From positions 2,480,001 through 2,544,000 of the forward strand of contig NZ_VFOL01000001.1 of assembly GCF_006716065.1 (NCBI RefSeq): 64,000 bases of DNA. The letters are read 5' to 3'. A model generated the notes under the pieces. That model ran no database searches, had not been told where the DNA came from, and saw nothing but the letters and a program-made list of their open reading frames with translations. Positions 42,273 to 51,383 of the stretch are shown in pieces. Each line of letters begins with the position of its first letter. The stretch's first letter is position 1. The DNA is from Salinispora arenicola. GTDB lineage: Bacteria; Actinomycetota; Actinomycetes; Mycobacteriales; Micromonosporaceae. The translations under genes and the position numbers were made by a program.

Positions 42273-43319
42273 GTGACCGACGCCGGGACCACCGCGGCCG
42301 TGGCGGGCTACGGCGGGGTTCGTGCCGCCGTCGTCGGCACCGGTCTGATCGGAGGATCCATCCTGCTTCGGCTACGCGAGGCAGGGCTGGATGTCACCGC
42401 CTGGGATCCGGATCCGGCGACTCGGGACCAGGCGCGCGGTCGGGGGGTGCCGGCTCCGGAGACCGTCGAGGCGGCGGTCGCCGGGCGGGACCTGATTTTT
42501 CTGGGCGGGCCGCTACCCACCCTGCCGGCCTTCCTGCCGAGGATCGCTGGTGCCGGCGGGCCCGACTGTGTCCTCACCGACGTCGGCAGCACCAAGGCCG
42601 AGGTAGCCGAGGCGGCGGCCCGGCATGGTCTGCTCGACCGGTTCGTGCCGGGGCACCCCATGGCGGGAGCCGAGTCCGCTGGGCTCGCGGCTGCCGTGCC
42701 GACGCTCCTCGAGGGCGCGGCGTGGGTGCTGTGCCCTGGGCCGGGGGCGGCGACGGCCCCGTTCCGCTGGCTGACCGGGCTGCTGCTGGCCGTGTTCGGG
42801 GCCCGGGTGGTGCCGCTGACCGCCGACGAGCACGACCGTGCGGCTGCCCTCGCCTCACACGTACCGCACCTACTCGCCGGGGCGCTGGCCGGTGCGACCC
42901 AGCGGACGGCCGCACCGGACGCCGTGCTCACGCTCGCCGCCGGCAGCTACCGGGACGGCACCCGGGTGGCGGCCACCCCGGCGGTGCGGACGGTCAACAT
43001 GTTGCTTGGCAACCGGGAACAGGTGCTGCGCGAGCTGGGCGGTGTGCAGGCGTACCTGGAGGACCTGGCGCAGGCCCTACGCTCCGGTGACACGGAACGG
43101 CTCACCGCGCTGTACGACGAGGCGGGAGCCACCCGTGCGCTGCTGACGAACCGGGCGTACACCGATCGGGTTCGGGAGTTCCGGGCTGACGGCGACCACA
43201 CCCGGGAGGTCGGCTGGCTCCGGGAAGTCGGTGCGGCCGGCGGCTACCTGGCCGACTGTCAGGTTCGCGGGGGTGGGGTTCGCTACGTCGCCCGCCTGCC
43301 GCATCTCGTGGGGCCGTGA
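42273..43319 (+). CDS. tyrA: Prephenate dehydrogenase
   Basis: 348 residues. It converts prephenate to 4-hydroxyphenylpyruvate for tyrosine synthesis with NAD. The nucleotide site is VVGTGLIGGSILLRL, and the catalytic His lies in VPGHPMAGAES. DVGSTKAEV and SHVPHLLAGAL are further family elements. No ACT domain is visible in the C-terminal 60 residues. The GTG start is 16 bp after the dapC stop. The gene probably forms an operon fdxA-dapC-tyrA. Confidence 0.92.
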   Translation: MTDAGTTAAVAGYGGVRAAVVGTGLIGGSILLRLREAGLDVTAWDPDPATRDQARGRGVPAPETVEAAVAGRDLIFLGGPLPTLPAFLPRIAGAGGPDCVLTDVGSTKAEVAEAAARHGLLDRFVPGHPMAGAESAGLAAAVPTLLEGAAWVLCPGPGAATAPFRWLTGLLLAVFGARVVPLTADEHDRAAALASHVPHLLAGALAGATQRTAAPDAVLTLAAGSYRDGTRVAATPAVRTVNMLLGNREQVLRELGGVQAYLEDLAQALRSGDTERLTALYDEAGATRALLTNRAYTDRVREFRADGDHTREVGWLREVGAAGGYLADCQVRGGGVRYVARLPHLVGP

Positions 43320-43359
43320 CGCGCCGCCTGACGGGTACGCCGACCCGGTCGGCCACCGC

Positions 43360-43365
43360 TAGGGT
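43360..43365 (+). promoter_or_regulatory. -10 box (TAGGGT) of the SIMPL gene
   Basis: The box ends 6 nt before the ATG at 43372. This supports a leaderless transcript and that ATG over the GTG at 43366. Confidence 0.5.
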
Positions 43366-43371
43366 GTGAGC

Positions 43372-44016
43372 ATGGTGGCTGGGCCGGTGGTGGCGGTTCG
43401 CGGCGAGTCCTTTCGGGAGGTGATGCCCGAGCTGGCCCAGTTCAGGGTGGTCGCAATGGCCCGGGACCGGGACCGGGAAACCACGCTGAGCCGGCTGGCC
43501 GAGCGGGCCGCCGCCGTCCGGGTGCTCCTTGACGAGCAGGGTCGCGCCATCGAGCGGCGGGAGACCGGCGAGCTGTGGGTGCGGCCGGAGACCCGCCGCT
43601 CCGGGGAGCGCGTGGTGGCCTACCACGGCAGCGTGAGCACCATGGTCACCGTCAGTGGCTTCACGACCCTGGGCGAGCTCATGCTCCGAATCGCCGACCA
43701 GGACCAGATCGAGGTGTCGGGGCCCTGGTGGTCGCTGCGTCCGGACAGCCCGGTGCATCGCGAGGCCCGGCAGGCGGCGATCGCCGACGCGCTGCGGCGG
43801 GCCCACGAGTACGCGGAGGCGCTGGGCGCCCGGGTGACCGCGCTTGTCGAGCTGGCCGATGCCGGCGCCGATCGACCACCGACGCTGGCTGCGATGGCCT
43901 TCTCGGGTGCCCCCGGTGGCGGGCTGGAGCTGGATCTGGACCTGGACCCGCGACCGCAGACGGTGCAGGCGGCGGTGCATGCGCGGTTCACCATCAGCGA
44001 GCCGGTCCTGCGCTGA
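43372..44016 (+). CDS. SIMPL-domain (DUF541) protein
   Basis: 214 residues, a SIMPL-family protein. The N-terminal VAVRGESFREVMPELAQFRV and the central VAYHGSVSTMVTVSGFTTLG are typical, as are ARQAAIADALRRAHEYAEAL and the closing VHARFTISE. There is no signal peptide, unlike many homologues (YggE type), so it is probably cytoplasmic. Role is unknown; related proteins are linked to oxidative stress or signalling. Its stop touches the start of the kinase gene (TGATG). Confidence 0.88.
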   Translation: MVAGPVVAVRGESFREVMPELAQFRVVAMARDRDRETTLSRLAERAAAVRVLLDEQGRAIERRETGELWVRPETRRSGERVVAYHGSVSTMVTVSGFTTLGELMLRIADQDQIEVSGPWWSLRPDSPVHREARQAAIADALRRAHEYAEALGARVTALVELADAGADRPPTLAAMAFSGAPGGGLELDLDLDPRPQTVQAAVHARFTISEPVLR

Positions 44017-44663
44017 TGGGGTCAGCCCGGGTCGTATCCGTCGACGAACTGGTGGCGCGGGCCGCTGCGCTCGCCGACGCCGGGCCGCGCCAGCTGCTGG
44101 GCATCGCCGGTGCTCCCGGTGCGGGCAAGTCCACCTTGGCCGCGCAGGTCGTCGCCGCTGTCGGCCCGGCCGCCCGGCTGGTGTCGATGGACGGTTTTCA
44201 CCTGGCGCAGGCCGAGCTTGCCCGGTTGGGCCGGACGGGGCGTAAGGGCGCCGCGGACACGTTCGACGCCAATGGCTACGTCTCGCTGCTGCGTCGGTTG
44301 CGCCGACTGGAGCCCACCTCCGTCTATGCACCTGAGTTCCGGCGGGATCTGGAGGAACCCGTGGCCGGTGCGGTCGAGGTGCCGCCGGCGGTTCGACTGT
44401 TGGTGACCGAGGGCAACTACCTGCTGTTGCCGGATTGGCCGTGGGAGGAGATCCGGTCGCTGCTGCACGAGGCGTGGTTCCTGGATCTCGACGCCGGGTT
44501 ACGTCTGCGCCGGCTCACCGCCCGGCACGAGGCGTACGGACGCTCGCCGGCCGAGGCCCAGGCCTGGGCACACGGCACCGACGAGGTCAACGCCGCGTTG
44601 GTGGCGGATACGGCGCACCGGGCCGATTTGGTGGTGCGCCTCGCCGCGCCGCCACCCGCCTGA
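44016..44663 (+). CDS. P-loop nucleoside/carbohydrate kinase-like protein
   Basis: 215 residues. Walker A is GAPGAGKSTLAA near residue 32 in LLGIAGAPGAGKS. LVSMDGFHLAQAEL is the Asp-containing motif of the uridine kinase / PanK / FrcK-like subfamily. LLVTEGNYLLLPDWPWEEIR matches that family too, and the C-terminal RLTARHEAYGRSP holds the lid Arg. The ATG overlaps the SIMPL stop by one base. Substrate could be fructose or a nucleoside; it is not decidable here. Confidence 0.85.
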   Translation: MGSARVVSVDELVARAAALADAGPRQLLGIAGAPGAGKSTLAAQVVAAVGPAARLVSMDGFHLAQAELARLGRTGRKGAADTFDANGYVSLLRRLRRLEPTSVYAPEFRRDLEEPVAGAVEVPPAVRLLVTEGNYLLLPDWPWEEIRSLLHEAWFLDLDAGLRLRRLTARHEAYGRSPAEAQAWAHGTDEVNAALVADTAHRADLVVRLAAPPPA

Positions 44664-44697
44664 GTCGCTGCCTGCCCGAGTCATCACGTGCCTGAAG

Positions 44698-44758
44698 CAT
44701 CGCCTGCCTGAGTCGCAGCCTCTGCGCCGTTGCCCGTGTGCGTCATCGCCTGCCTGAG
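44698..44758. repeat. Direct repeat of a 15-mer just after the kinase gene
   Basis: CATCGCCTGCCTGAG occurs at 44698-44712 and 44744-44758, 46 bp apart. Shorter related pieces (GCCTGCCCGAG, GTGCCTGAAG) lie just before. Possible decayed tandem array; function unknown. Confidence 0.5.
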
Positions 44759-44893
44759 CAGCGGCCGAACCGTCGCACGACTGTGGTACGGCGGGGCTGG
44801 CCGCTTGCCGTGTCCTCCAGATGATCTACGGGCCACGGTCGAAGCGTGCCTATCCGGCGATGGCGACAGAAGGTTATATAGACACGTATGAGT

Positions 44894-44913
44894 GTAGATG
44901 GAACGTTATCTAC
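44894..44913. promoter_or_regulatory. Inverted repeat upstream of the subtilase
   Basis: GTAGAT and ATCTAC form perfect 6-bp arms around 8 bp, within an AT-rich patch 86 bp before the start. Candidate operator; unproven. Confidence 0.4.
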
Positions 44914-44999
44914 CGGATGCCGGAGCGTGTGCTTAGGACTGCATTCTGTGATCTGTCAATGCGACTCCCGTAGATGTGACGCTCAACGAGGAGGCCCCG

Positions 45000-47900
45000 T
45001 TGCACCGGAGAAGAACAACGGCCGTCATCGGCCTTGTGCTCGCGCTGGCGTTGACCACGCCGACCGCCGCTCCCGCCGCGCCGACCGCCGTTCCCGCCGC
45101 GCCGACCGCCGCGTCGGGTGCCACGGCAGGCGCCCCGAATGTCGAGTCCGGCAAGTTGCACACCGTTACCCTGATCACCGGGGACCGAGTCACCGTGACC
45201 GCCGCCGGCAATGCCACGGTGCGTCCCGGCCCGGACCGCAAGGACATGCGCTTCCTGATGGACCACGAGCGCGGCCAGCTCTCCGTCGTGCCACAGGACG
45301 CGGTGGCGCTGATCCAGGCCGGTCGGGTCGACCGTCGGCTCTTCGACATCACCGGGCTGATCGCCGCCGGCTACGACGATGCCCGTCGGGACACACTGCC
45401 GTTACTCGTGTCGTACCTGGACGCCCCGGGCGGCCGCGGAGCGGTCGCGCCGGCTGGGATGCGGGTGACCCGCGACCTACCGGCGATCAACGGCGCCGCG
45501 GTGACCACCGGCAAGTCCGACGCCGCTGCGGTCTGGTCCGCCCTCAACCAAGGCGGGGCCGACGCCCGGTTCGGCACGCAGGAGGGCGTCGAGCGGCTCT
45601 GGCTCGACGGCCGTCGCACGATCACCCTCGACCACAGCGCCAGCCAGATCGGGGCTCCCGCAGCCTGGTCGACGGGCCTCACCGGAACGGGGGTGACCGT
45701 GGCGGTGCTGGACACCGGCATCGACGCCACCCACCCCGACGTGATCGGCAAGATCGCCGAGGCGCGCAACTTCACCGACACGGATGCCCACGACACCGTC
45801 GGGCACGGAACCCACGTCGCCTCGACCATCGCCGGCAGCGGTGCCGCGTCCGACGGTCGGTACAAGGGCGTGGCGCCCGACGCGACGCTGCTCGATGGCA
45901 AGGTCTGCGGGGAGGTCGGCTGCGCCGAGTCGGCGATCCTGGCCGGCATGCAGTGGGCCGCGGTCGACAAACGCGCTGACGTCATCAACATGAGTCTGGG
46001 TGGGCATAACGGCCCAGAGATCGACCCGATGGAGGAGGCGGTCGGAGCGCTGACCGCGCAGACCGGCGCGCTCTTCGTGATCTCGGCCGGCAACACCGGC
46101 CGGGACGGCACGGTGGGCTCTCCGGCCAGCGCGGACGCCGCCCTGGCCGTCGGCGCGGTCGACCGGGAGGACGAACTCGCCGTCTTCAGCAGCCGGGGGC
46201 CGCGGGCCGGTGACGACGCGCTGAAGCCCGACATCACCGCCCCCGGGGTCGACATCGTCGCCGCTCGGTCGGCCCACAGCCGCATCGGTGAACCGGTAGG
46301 GGAGCGCTACGCCCGGCTTTCCGGTACCTCCATGGCCGCCCCGCACGTGGCCGGTGCGGCGGCGTTGCTCGCCCAGCAGCATCCGGACTGGGCGGCGGAG
46401 CAGCTCAAGTCGACCCTGATGGCGGCCGCCCGGCCGCATCCGGAGCAGACCGCGTACCAGCAGGGGGCCGGGCGGGTCGACCTGACCCGGGCGATCGAGC
46501 AGACGGTGACCAGCGACCCGGTCAGCGTCTCCTTCGGCCGGGTCCGCTGGCCACACGACGACGACAAGCCGGTCACCCGTACCGTCTCCTGGCGCAACTC
46601 GGGGTCCAGCCCGGTCCCGCTCGACCTCACCGTCGAGGCGGCCGGCCCCGGCGGTAGGCCGGCCCCCGCCGGCATGTTCACTCTCGGCACGGACCGGGTC
46701 ACCATCCCGGCCGGCGGCCGGGTCGAGACCACCGTCACCGTGGACACCCGGCTGGGCGACGCCGACGGCTACTGGACCGGTCGCGTGCTGGCTCGCTCCG
46801 GCGACACCGTGGCGGTCACCCCGCTGGCGGTGAACCGTGAGGTGGAGAGCTACGACGTCACCCTGACCCACCGAGATCGGGCGGGAGCCGCCGCGGCGGA
46901 ATACTGGACCAGCCTGATCGGGCTGGACTCGTTCGGTCTTCGGTACGCCTACGACGCCGACGGAACGGTGGAGGTGCGGCTTCCGAAGGGCCGGTACGGG
47001 CTGAAGTCGACGATCTTCGAGCCGGCCGGGGAGGGGCCCGGCGGCGCGACCGATCTGGTCGCGCCCGAGTTGGTGATCGACCGCGAACGAGTCATCTCCC
47101 TGGACGCGCGGACCGCGAAGCCGGTCCGGGTAACCGTCCCCCGGCGGGATGCGACACCAGCTGTGGTCGATATCGGCTCGCACTTCTACAGTGCCGACGG
47201 CTTCGCCTACAGCCACCTTCTGCTGGCGAACGACTTCGACGACATCGCCATCGGTCAGATCGGGAACGGCAGCGTGTCCGACGAGATATTCGTCGCCACC
47301 GTCAATAGTCAGTGGGCAGACCTGGAGGCGGCACACAGCCCTTACCTGTACGCGCTCAGTGAGACGATCCCGGGACGGATGCCCACTGGATTCGCCCGGC
47401 ACTACCGCACGAGCGACCTCGCCACCGTGAAGCACCGGTTCCGCGGTGGCTACGAGGGGATGGCCGCGGAGCGGTTGGTCCTGCCCGTGCCGGAGTACGA
47501 CACCTTTGGGGCATTTATCAGGCTGCCCACCACTGTGCCCGGCCAGCGGGTCGAGTACTACAACACCATGGGGGTGCGCTGGGTATCCGTGGTCAACTTT
47601 ATGGAACCGGCGGCGGCGTGGCGGGAGCCGACAGCCTGGCTCTCGTCCGAAGAGACAGCGTACCGGGCCGGTCGGACCACCCAGGAGACCTGGAACCAGG
47701 CACCGCACGGGCCGTCTTTCCCCGTGCAGACCGTGAGCCACCCGCTCGACGTCATTCACGTGAGTCGGTGGGGCGACACCATTCACGCCGGTATCCCGGT
47801 CTTCAGCGACGCCGCCGGCCACCGCGGCAACTCTCTGGAAGAGACCGAGCGGATGCGGCTGTGGCGCGACGGGAAGCTGGTCGGCGAGTCGGAGCAGGCC

Positions 47901-48368
47901 CGCCTGGGCGAGTTCCCGGTGCCACCGGCCGAGGCGGACTACCGGCTCACCACCGAGGCGACCCGCAGCTTCACCGACCTCAGCATCGAGGTGGAGTCCA
48001 CCTGGACCTTCCGCTCGAAGCACGAGGCCGGTGCGGAGCCCGTCCGGCTACCGCTGTCGTCGATCCGGTTCATCCCACCGCTGGCCGCCGACAACAGCGC
48101 CCGCACGGGGCGGCTGCTGCCGATCCCGGTCGAGGTGCGGCGCCAGTCCGGTGCGGGGACCGCGACCGTCGCGAAGCTGACCGTTGACGCCTCGTTCGAC
48201 GGCGGGACGACGTGGCGGAAGGTGCCCGTGCGGCGTGCGGGCGACGGCTGGACCGCCCTGGTCCGGCACCCCGAGGCTCCGGGGTACGTGTCGCTGCGGG
48301 CCCACGCGCGGGACACCGACGGCAACACGGTGAGCACGCGAATCCTTCAGGCGTACCGCCTGAAGTGA
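45000..48368 (+). CDS. Secreted subtilisin-family serine peptidase (S8), large
   Basis: 1122 residues from TTG 45000, which has GAGGAGG 5 nt upstream; a GTG 24 bp earlier is possible but puts acidic residues before the signal. The signal peptide LHRRRTTAVIGLVLALALTT is followed by Ala/Pro repeats. A propeptide-like region spans to about 215. The catalytic domain (about 220-480) has Asp238 in AVLDTGID, His269 in GHGTHVAS, oxyanion Asn365 in SAGNTG and Ser444 in GTSMAAPHVAG. The remaining 640 residues look like beta-sandwich domains of a secreted hydrolase, without a cell-wall anchor. An extracellular protein-degrading role is inferred. Confidence 0.93.
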   Translation: MHRRRTTAVIGLVLALALTTPTAAPAAPTAVPAAPTAASGATAGAPNVESGKLHTVTLITGDRVTVTAAGNATVRPGPDRKDMRFLMDHERGQLSVVPQDAVALIQAGRVDRRLFDITGLIAAGYDDARRDTLPLLVSYLDAPGGRGAVAPAGMRVTRDLPAINGAAVTTGKSDAAAVWSALNQGGADARFGTQEGVERLWLDGRRTITLDHSASQIGAPAAWSTGLTGTGVTVAVLDTGIDATHPDVIGKIAEARNFTDTDAHDTVGHGTHVASTIAGSGAASDGRYKGVAPDATLLDGKVCGEVGCAESAILAGMQWAAVDKRADVINMSLGGHNGPEIDPMEEAVGALTAQTGALFVISAGNTGRDGTVGSPASADAALAVGAVDREDELAVFSSRGPRAGDDALKPDITAPGVDIVAARSAHSRIGEPVGERYARLSGTSMAAPHVAGAAALLAQQHPDWAAEQLKSTLMAAARPHPEQTAYQQGAGRVDLTRAIEQTVTSDPVSVSFGRVRWPHDDDKPVTRTVSWRNSGSSPVPLDLTVEAAGPGGRPAPAGMFTLGTDRVTIPAGGRVETTVTVDTRLGDADGYWTGRVLARSGDTVAVTPLAVNREVESYDVTLTHRDRAGAAAAEYWTSLIGLDSFGLRYAYDADGTVEVRLPKGRYGLKSTIFEPAGEGPGGATDLVAPELVIDRERVISLDARTAKPVRVTVPRRDATPAVVDIGSHFYSADGFAYSHLLLANDFDDIAIGQIGNGSVSDEIFVATVNSQWADLEAAHSPYLYALSETIPGRMPTGFARHYRTSDLATVKHRFRGGYEGMAAERLVLPVPEYDTFGAFIRLPTTVPGQRVEYYNTMGVRWVSVVNFMEPAAAWREPTAWLSSEETAYRAGRTTQETWNQAPHGPSFPVQTVSHPLDVIHVSRWGDTIHAGIPVFSDAAGHRGNSLEETERMRLWRDGKLVGESEQARLGEFPVPPAEADYRLTTEATRSFTDLSIEVESTWTFRSKHEAGAEPVRLPLSSIRFIPPLAADNSARTGRLLPIPVEVRRQSGAGTATVAKLTVDASFDGGTTWRKVPVRRAGDGWTALVRHPEAPGYVSLRAHARDTDGNTVSTRILQAYRLK

Positions 48369-48373
48369 GCCAC

Positions 48374-48410
48374 CCCGGCGGGTCCGCGGTAGTCCCGCGG
48401 ACCCGCCGGG
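48374..48410. terminator. Bidirectional terminator, 16-bp stem
   Basis: A perfect 16-bp stem (48374-48389 with 48395-48410) has a 5-nt loop. It lies between the convergent subtilase and dapD genes. Confidence 0.85.
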
Positions 48411-48421
48411 CCCTCGGCCGT

Positions 48422-49381
48422 TCAGTCGTTGGCGTGCAGTGCGGCGTTCAGCTCGATGCCCCGGCCGGTGCGCGGCTTCGCCTCGAGTCCTCCGGTGATC
48501 GAGTTGCGCCAGAAGAGCAGACCGTCGACGCCGGACAACTCGCGGGCCTTCACCACCCGACCATCCGGCAGCATGATCTTGGAAGCTGCGGTGACGTAGC
48601 AGCCCGCCTCAACCACGCAGTCGTCGCCCAGCGAGATGCCCACGCCCGCGTTCGCGCCGATCAGGCTCCGCTCGCCGATACGGACCTTCTCGGTGCCGCC
48701 TCCGGACAGGGTGCCCATAATCGAGGCGCCGCCGCCGATGTCGGAACCGTCCCCGATCACCACGCCCTGCACGATGCGCCCCTCGACCATCGAGGCGCCG
48801 AGCGTGCCCGCGTTGAAGTTCACGAAGCCCTCGTGCATCACGGTCGTGCCGGACGCGAGGTGGGCACCGAGCCGGACCCGGTCCGCGTCCGCGATCCGGA
48901 CCCCGGAGGGCACCACGTAGTCGGTCATGCGGGGGAACTTGTCCACCCCGTACACGGCGAGGTGTCGGCCGGCAGCCCGCTCGATGACCCGCAGCTCGTC
49001 CACCCGCTCTGGCGGGCAGGGCCCCGCCGAGGTCCAGGCGACGTTGGTCAGCTTGCCGAAGACGCCGTCGAGGTTCAGCTCGTTGGGCTGCACCAGCCGG
49101 TGTGAGAGCAGGTGTAGCCGGAGGTATGCATCCGCGGCGTCCTTGACCGGGTCGGCCAGCGAGCCGAGCACGGTCACCAACTGGACGGTACGTAGGCCCG
49201 GCAGCGCCTGGTCGCCGACGGCTCCCGGCGGCAGGTCGAGGACGTCCGCCTCGTCCTCGCCGGGCACCAGCGGCAGGTCGCCGAGACCCAGCTTGCCGGT
49301 CGGGTACCAGGTGTCGAGTACCTGGTCGTCAGCGGTTACGGTGGCCAGGCCGATGCCCCAGGCAGACTGCGCGGTCGTCAC
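48422..49381 (-). CDS. dapD: Tetrahydrodipicolinate N-succinyltransferase
   Basis: 319 residues. It succinylates tetrahydrodipicolinate with succinyl-CoA, the first step of the succinylase lysine branch. The C-terminal half is a left-handed beta-helix with hexapeptide repeats: [40 protein letters not shown] and [20 protein letters not shown]. The N-terminal part is longer than in E. coli DapD, as in other actinobacteria. The GTG at 49381 ([16 protein letters not shown]) lies 7 nt from a TACCGT box on its own strand. It is divergent from dapE with 24 bp between start codons. Confidence 0.95.
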   Translation of the reverse strand: MTTAQSAWGIGLATVTADDQVLDTWYPTGKLGLGDLPLVPGEDEADVLDLPPGAVGDQALPGLRTVQLVTVLGSLADPVKDAADAYLRLHLLSHRLVQPNELNLDGVFGKLTNVAWTSAGPCPPERVDELRVIERAAGRHLAVYGVDKFPRMTDYVVPSGVRIADADRVRLGAHLASGTTVMHEGFVNFNAGTLGASMVEGRIVQGVVIGDGSDIGGGASIMGTLSGGGTEKVRIGERSLIGANAGVGISLGDDCVVEAGCYVTAASKIMLPDGRVVKARELSGVDGLLFWRNSITGGLEAKPRTGRGIELNAALHAND

Positions 49382-49388
49382 GTCTGTG

Positions 49389-49398
49389 ACGGTACCGT
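49389..49398. promoter_or_regulatory. Palindromic shared -10 element of dapD and dapE
   Basis: ACGGTACCGT is a perfect palindrome. On each strand it supplies a TACCGT (TANNNT) box that ends exactly 7 nt before the start codon, GTG 49381 leftward and ATG 49406 rightward. Both mRNAs would then be leaderless, fired from one bidirectional promoter. Confidence 0.6.
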
Positions 49399-49405
49399 GC
49401 GGCTT

Positions 49406-50479
49406 ATGGAGAACCCGCTGACCCCCGAGGTCCTCGCTGATCCGGTGGCCCTGACCCGCGCTCTGGTCGACATCGAGTCCGTATCCCGCCACGAGAAGGC
49501 AATCGCGGACTGTGTCGAGCAGGTGCTGCGCGGGGTGCCGCATCTGACCACCTACCGGCACGGCAACACCGTGATGGCCCGGACCGACCTCGGCCGGGCC
49601 CAGCGGGTGGTGCTCGCCGGGCACCTCGACACGGTTCCGATCAACAACAATGTCCCCGCCACGGTGCGCGGCGACCTGATGTACGGCTGCGGCACCTCGG
49701 ACATGAAAAGTGGTGTCGCGTACGCGTTACACCTCGCGGTGACCCTGCCCGAGCCGCGGTACGACGTGACGTACTTCTTTTATGAGGCGGAGGAGATCGA
49801 GTCGACGTACAACGGTCTGTTCCTCGTCTCCGAGGCGTACCCGGACTGGCTGTCGGCCGACTTCGCGCTGCTGTTGGAACCGACACACGGGATCGTCGAG
49901 GCGGGCTGCCAGGGCACGTTGCGGGCCACCGTCGCCACCAGTGGCGTACGGGCGCATTCGGCGCGTTCCTGGTACGGCGTCAACGCGATCCACGCCGCGG
50001 TAGACGTGTTGCGTCGGCTCGAGGCGTACGAGGCCCGTCGGACCACTATCGAGGGTTGTGAATACCGGGAGGGTATGAACGCGGTTCGGATCGAGGGTGG
50101 GGTCGCCGGCAACGTGGTGCCGGACCGCTGCGTGGTCGAGGTCAACTTCCGGTTCGCGCCGGACCGTACCCCCGAACAGGCCGAGGCGCATGTGCGTGAG
50201 GTGTTCGCTGGCTTCGAGGTGACGATCACCGACCTGGCGGCCGGTGCGCTGCCGGGCCTGGAAGCTGCGCCAGCGCAGGAGTTCCTGGCGGCTGTCGGCA
50301 CTGCGCCCATCGGCAAGCTGGGCTGGACGGACGTGGCCCGGTTCGCCGCGTTGGGCACCCCGGCGTTGAACTTCGGCCCGGGCGACCCCAACCTTGCGCA
50401 CCACCCGGATGAGCACGTCGAAATCGGCAAGATCCGCGACGGCGCGGCCGTTCTGCGTCGCTGGCTCTCGGTCGCCTGA
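49406..50479 (+). CDS. dapE: Succinyl-diaminopimelate desuccinylase
   Basis: 357 residues, an M20 metallohydrolase. It releases LL-diaminopimelate from its N-succinyl form. Metal and catalytic residues appear in AGHLDTVP (His, Asp), GTSDMKSG (Asp), YEAEEIES (Glu pair) and, at the end, [13 protein letters not shown] (His). [13 protein letters not shown] belongs to the dimerisation domain. ATG 49406 is used; an in-frame GTG 9 bp before would overlap the -10 box. Shared promoter with dapD implies coordinated output. Confidence 0.95.
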   Translation: MENPLTPEVLADPVALTRALVDIESVSRHEKAIADCVEQVLRGVPHLTTYRHGNTVMARTDLGRAQRVVLAGHLDTVPINNNVPATVRGDLMYGCGTSDMKSGVAYALHLAVTLPEPRYDVTYFFYEAEEIESTYNGLFLVSEAYPDWLSADFALLLEPTHGIVEAGCQGTLRATVATSGVRAHSARSWYGVNAIHAAVDVLRRLEAYEARRTTIEGCEYREGMNAVRIEGGVAGNVVPDRCVVEVNFRFAPDRTPEQAEAHVREVFAGFEVTITDLAAGALPGLEAAPAQEFLAAVGTAPIGKLGWTDVARFAALGTPALNFGPGDPNLAHHPDEHVEIGKIRDGAAVLRRWLSVA

Positions 50480-50516
50480 ACGGCGGTGCATCGCCCGCCC
50501 GCCGGAGTGTCTCCAC

Positions 50517-50522
50517 TACGGT
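50517..50522 (+). promoter_or_regulatory. -10 box (TACGGT) of the first LOG gene
   Basis: The box ends 7 nt before ATG 50530, the leaderless spacing seen elsewhere in the window. Confidence 0.45.
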
Positions 50523-50529
50523 TGCCCCC

Positions 50530-51381
50530 ATGAGCGAGAGCAACGGGCAGGAGGCGGACGGTGTCCTCCGGCGGGATCGACACCGGGGTGCCGGGCTACT
50601 GCGTCGGTCGACGGTCGGCGGGAGTACCGCCGACCAGCGGCTGCTCGACTCCCCCCAGCGCAGCGACTGGAAGACCCGGGACGCCTGGCGGGCGCTGCGG
50701 ATCCTCTCCGAGTTCGTCGAGGGCTTCGACACCCTGTCCGACCTGCCGTCAGCGGTCAGCGTCTTCGGTTCGGCGCGGAGCCGACCGGACAGCCCGGAGT
50801 GTCGGATGGCCGAGGCGCTGGGCGGTGCACTGGCCCGTGCCGGGTACGCGGTCATCACCGGTGGGGGCCCGGGGGTGATGGCGGCGGCGAACCGGGGAAC
50901 CAGGGAAGCCGGCGGGCTCTCCGTCGGCCTGGGCATCGAGCTCCCCTTCGAGCAGGGCATCAACGACTGGGTCGATCTGGCGATCGAGTTCCGGTACTTC
51001 TTCGCGCGAAAGACCATGTTCGTCAAGTACGCCCAGGCGTTCGTGGTGCTCCCCGGGGGCTTCGGCACGATGGACGAGCTGTTCGAGGCCCTCACCCTGG
51101 TGCAGACCGGCAAGGTGACCCGGTTCCCGGTGGTGCTGATGGGTGTCGACTACTGGCGCGGCCTACTCGACTGGCTGCGGGACACGATGGCGGCCGACGG
51201 CAAGATCGGGGCGATCGATCTCGACCTGATCTGCCTCACCGACGACGTGAACACGGCGGTGCGGCACATCGTCGAGGCCGAGGCGCTGCTCTCCGCCGAC
51301 CAGGAGGCCGTCCGTGAGGAGGCGGTCGCTGTCGCCGCCGCCGAACGGCGGGCCGCCGCCGACGAGGGGGGTCGGGGCTGA
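50530..51381 (+). CDS. LOG-family (TIGR00730) Rossmann protein with N-terminal extension
   Basis: 283 residues. A LOG-family nucleotide phosphoribohydrolase. The signature PGGFGTMDELFEAL is near residue 175 and TGGGPGVMAAANRGTR near 114. The first 60 residues form an extra segment (HRGAGLLRRSTVGGSTADQR) not seen in the short paralogue that follows. In plants and some actinobacteria LOG proteins release cytokinin bases from their nucleotides; here substrate is open. It is followed by a second LOG gene after 2 bp. Confidence 0.88.
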   Translation: MSESNGQEADGVLRRDRHRGAGLLRRSTVGGSTADQRLLDSPQRSDWKTRDAWRALRILSEFVEGFDTLSDLPSAVSVFGSARSRPDSPECRMAEALGGALARAGYAVITGGGPGVMAAANRGTREAGGLSVGLGIELPFEQGINDWVDLAIEFRYFFARKTMFVKYAQAFVVLPGGFGTMDELFEALTLVQTGKVTRFPVVLMGVDYWRGLLDWLRDTMAADGKIGAIDLDLICLTDDVNTAVRHIVEAEALLSADQEAVREEAVAVAAAERRAAADEGGRG

Positions 51382-51383
51382 CC

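Larger units (their letters stand above)
44664..44999. other. Promoter region of the subtilase with degenerate direct repeats
   Basis: 336 bp. The left half carries repeats of a CCTGCCTGAG theme (see 44698-44758); the right half is unusually AT-rich for this genome (GGTTATATAGACACG near 44872) and holds a 6-8-6 inverted repeat. No gene is seen. Confidence 0.6.

Noticed and set aside
45477-48023. An 848-codon open frame antisense to the subtilase
   Set aside because: It shadows a gene with clear catalytic motifs. Long antisense frames are common in GC-rich DNA, and no protein family is visible in it.
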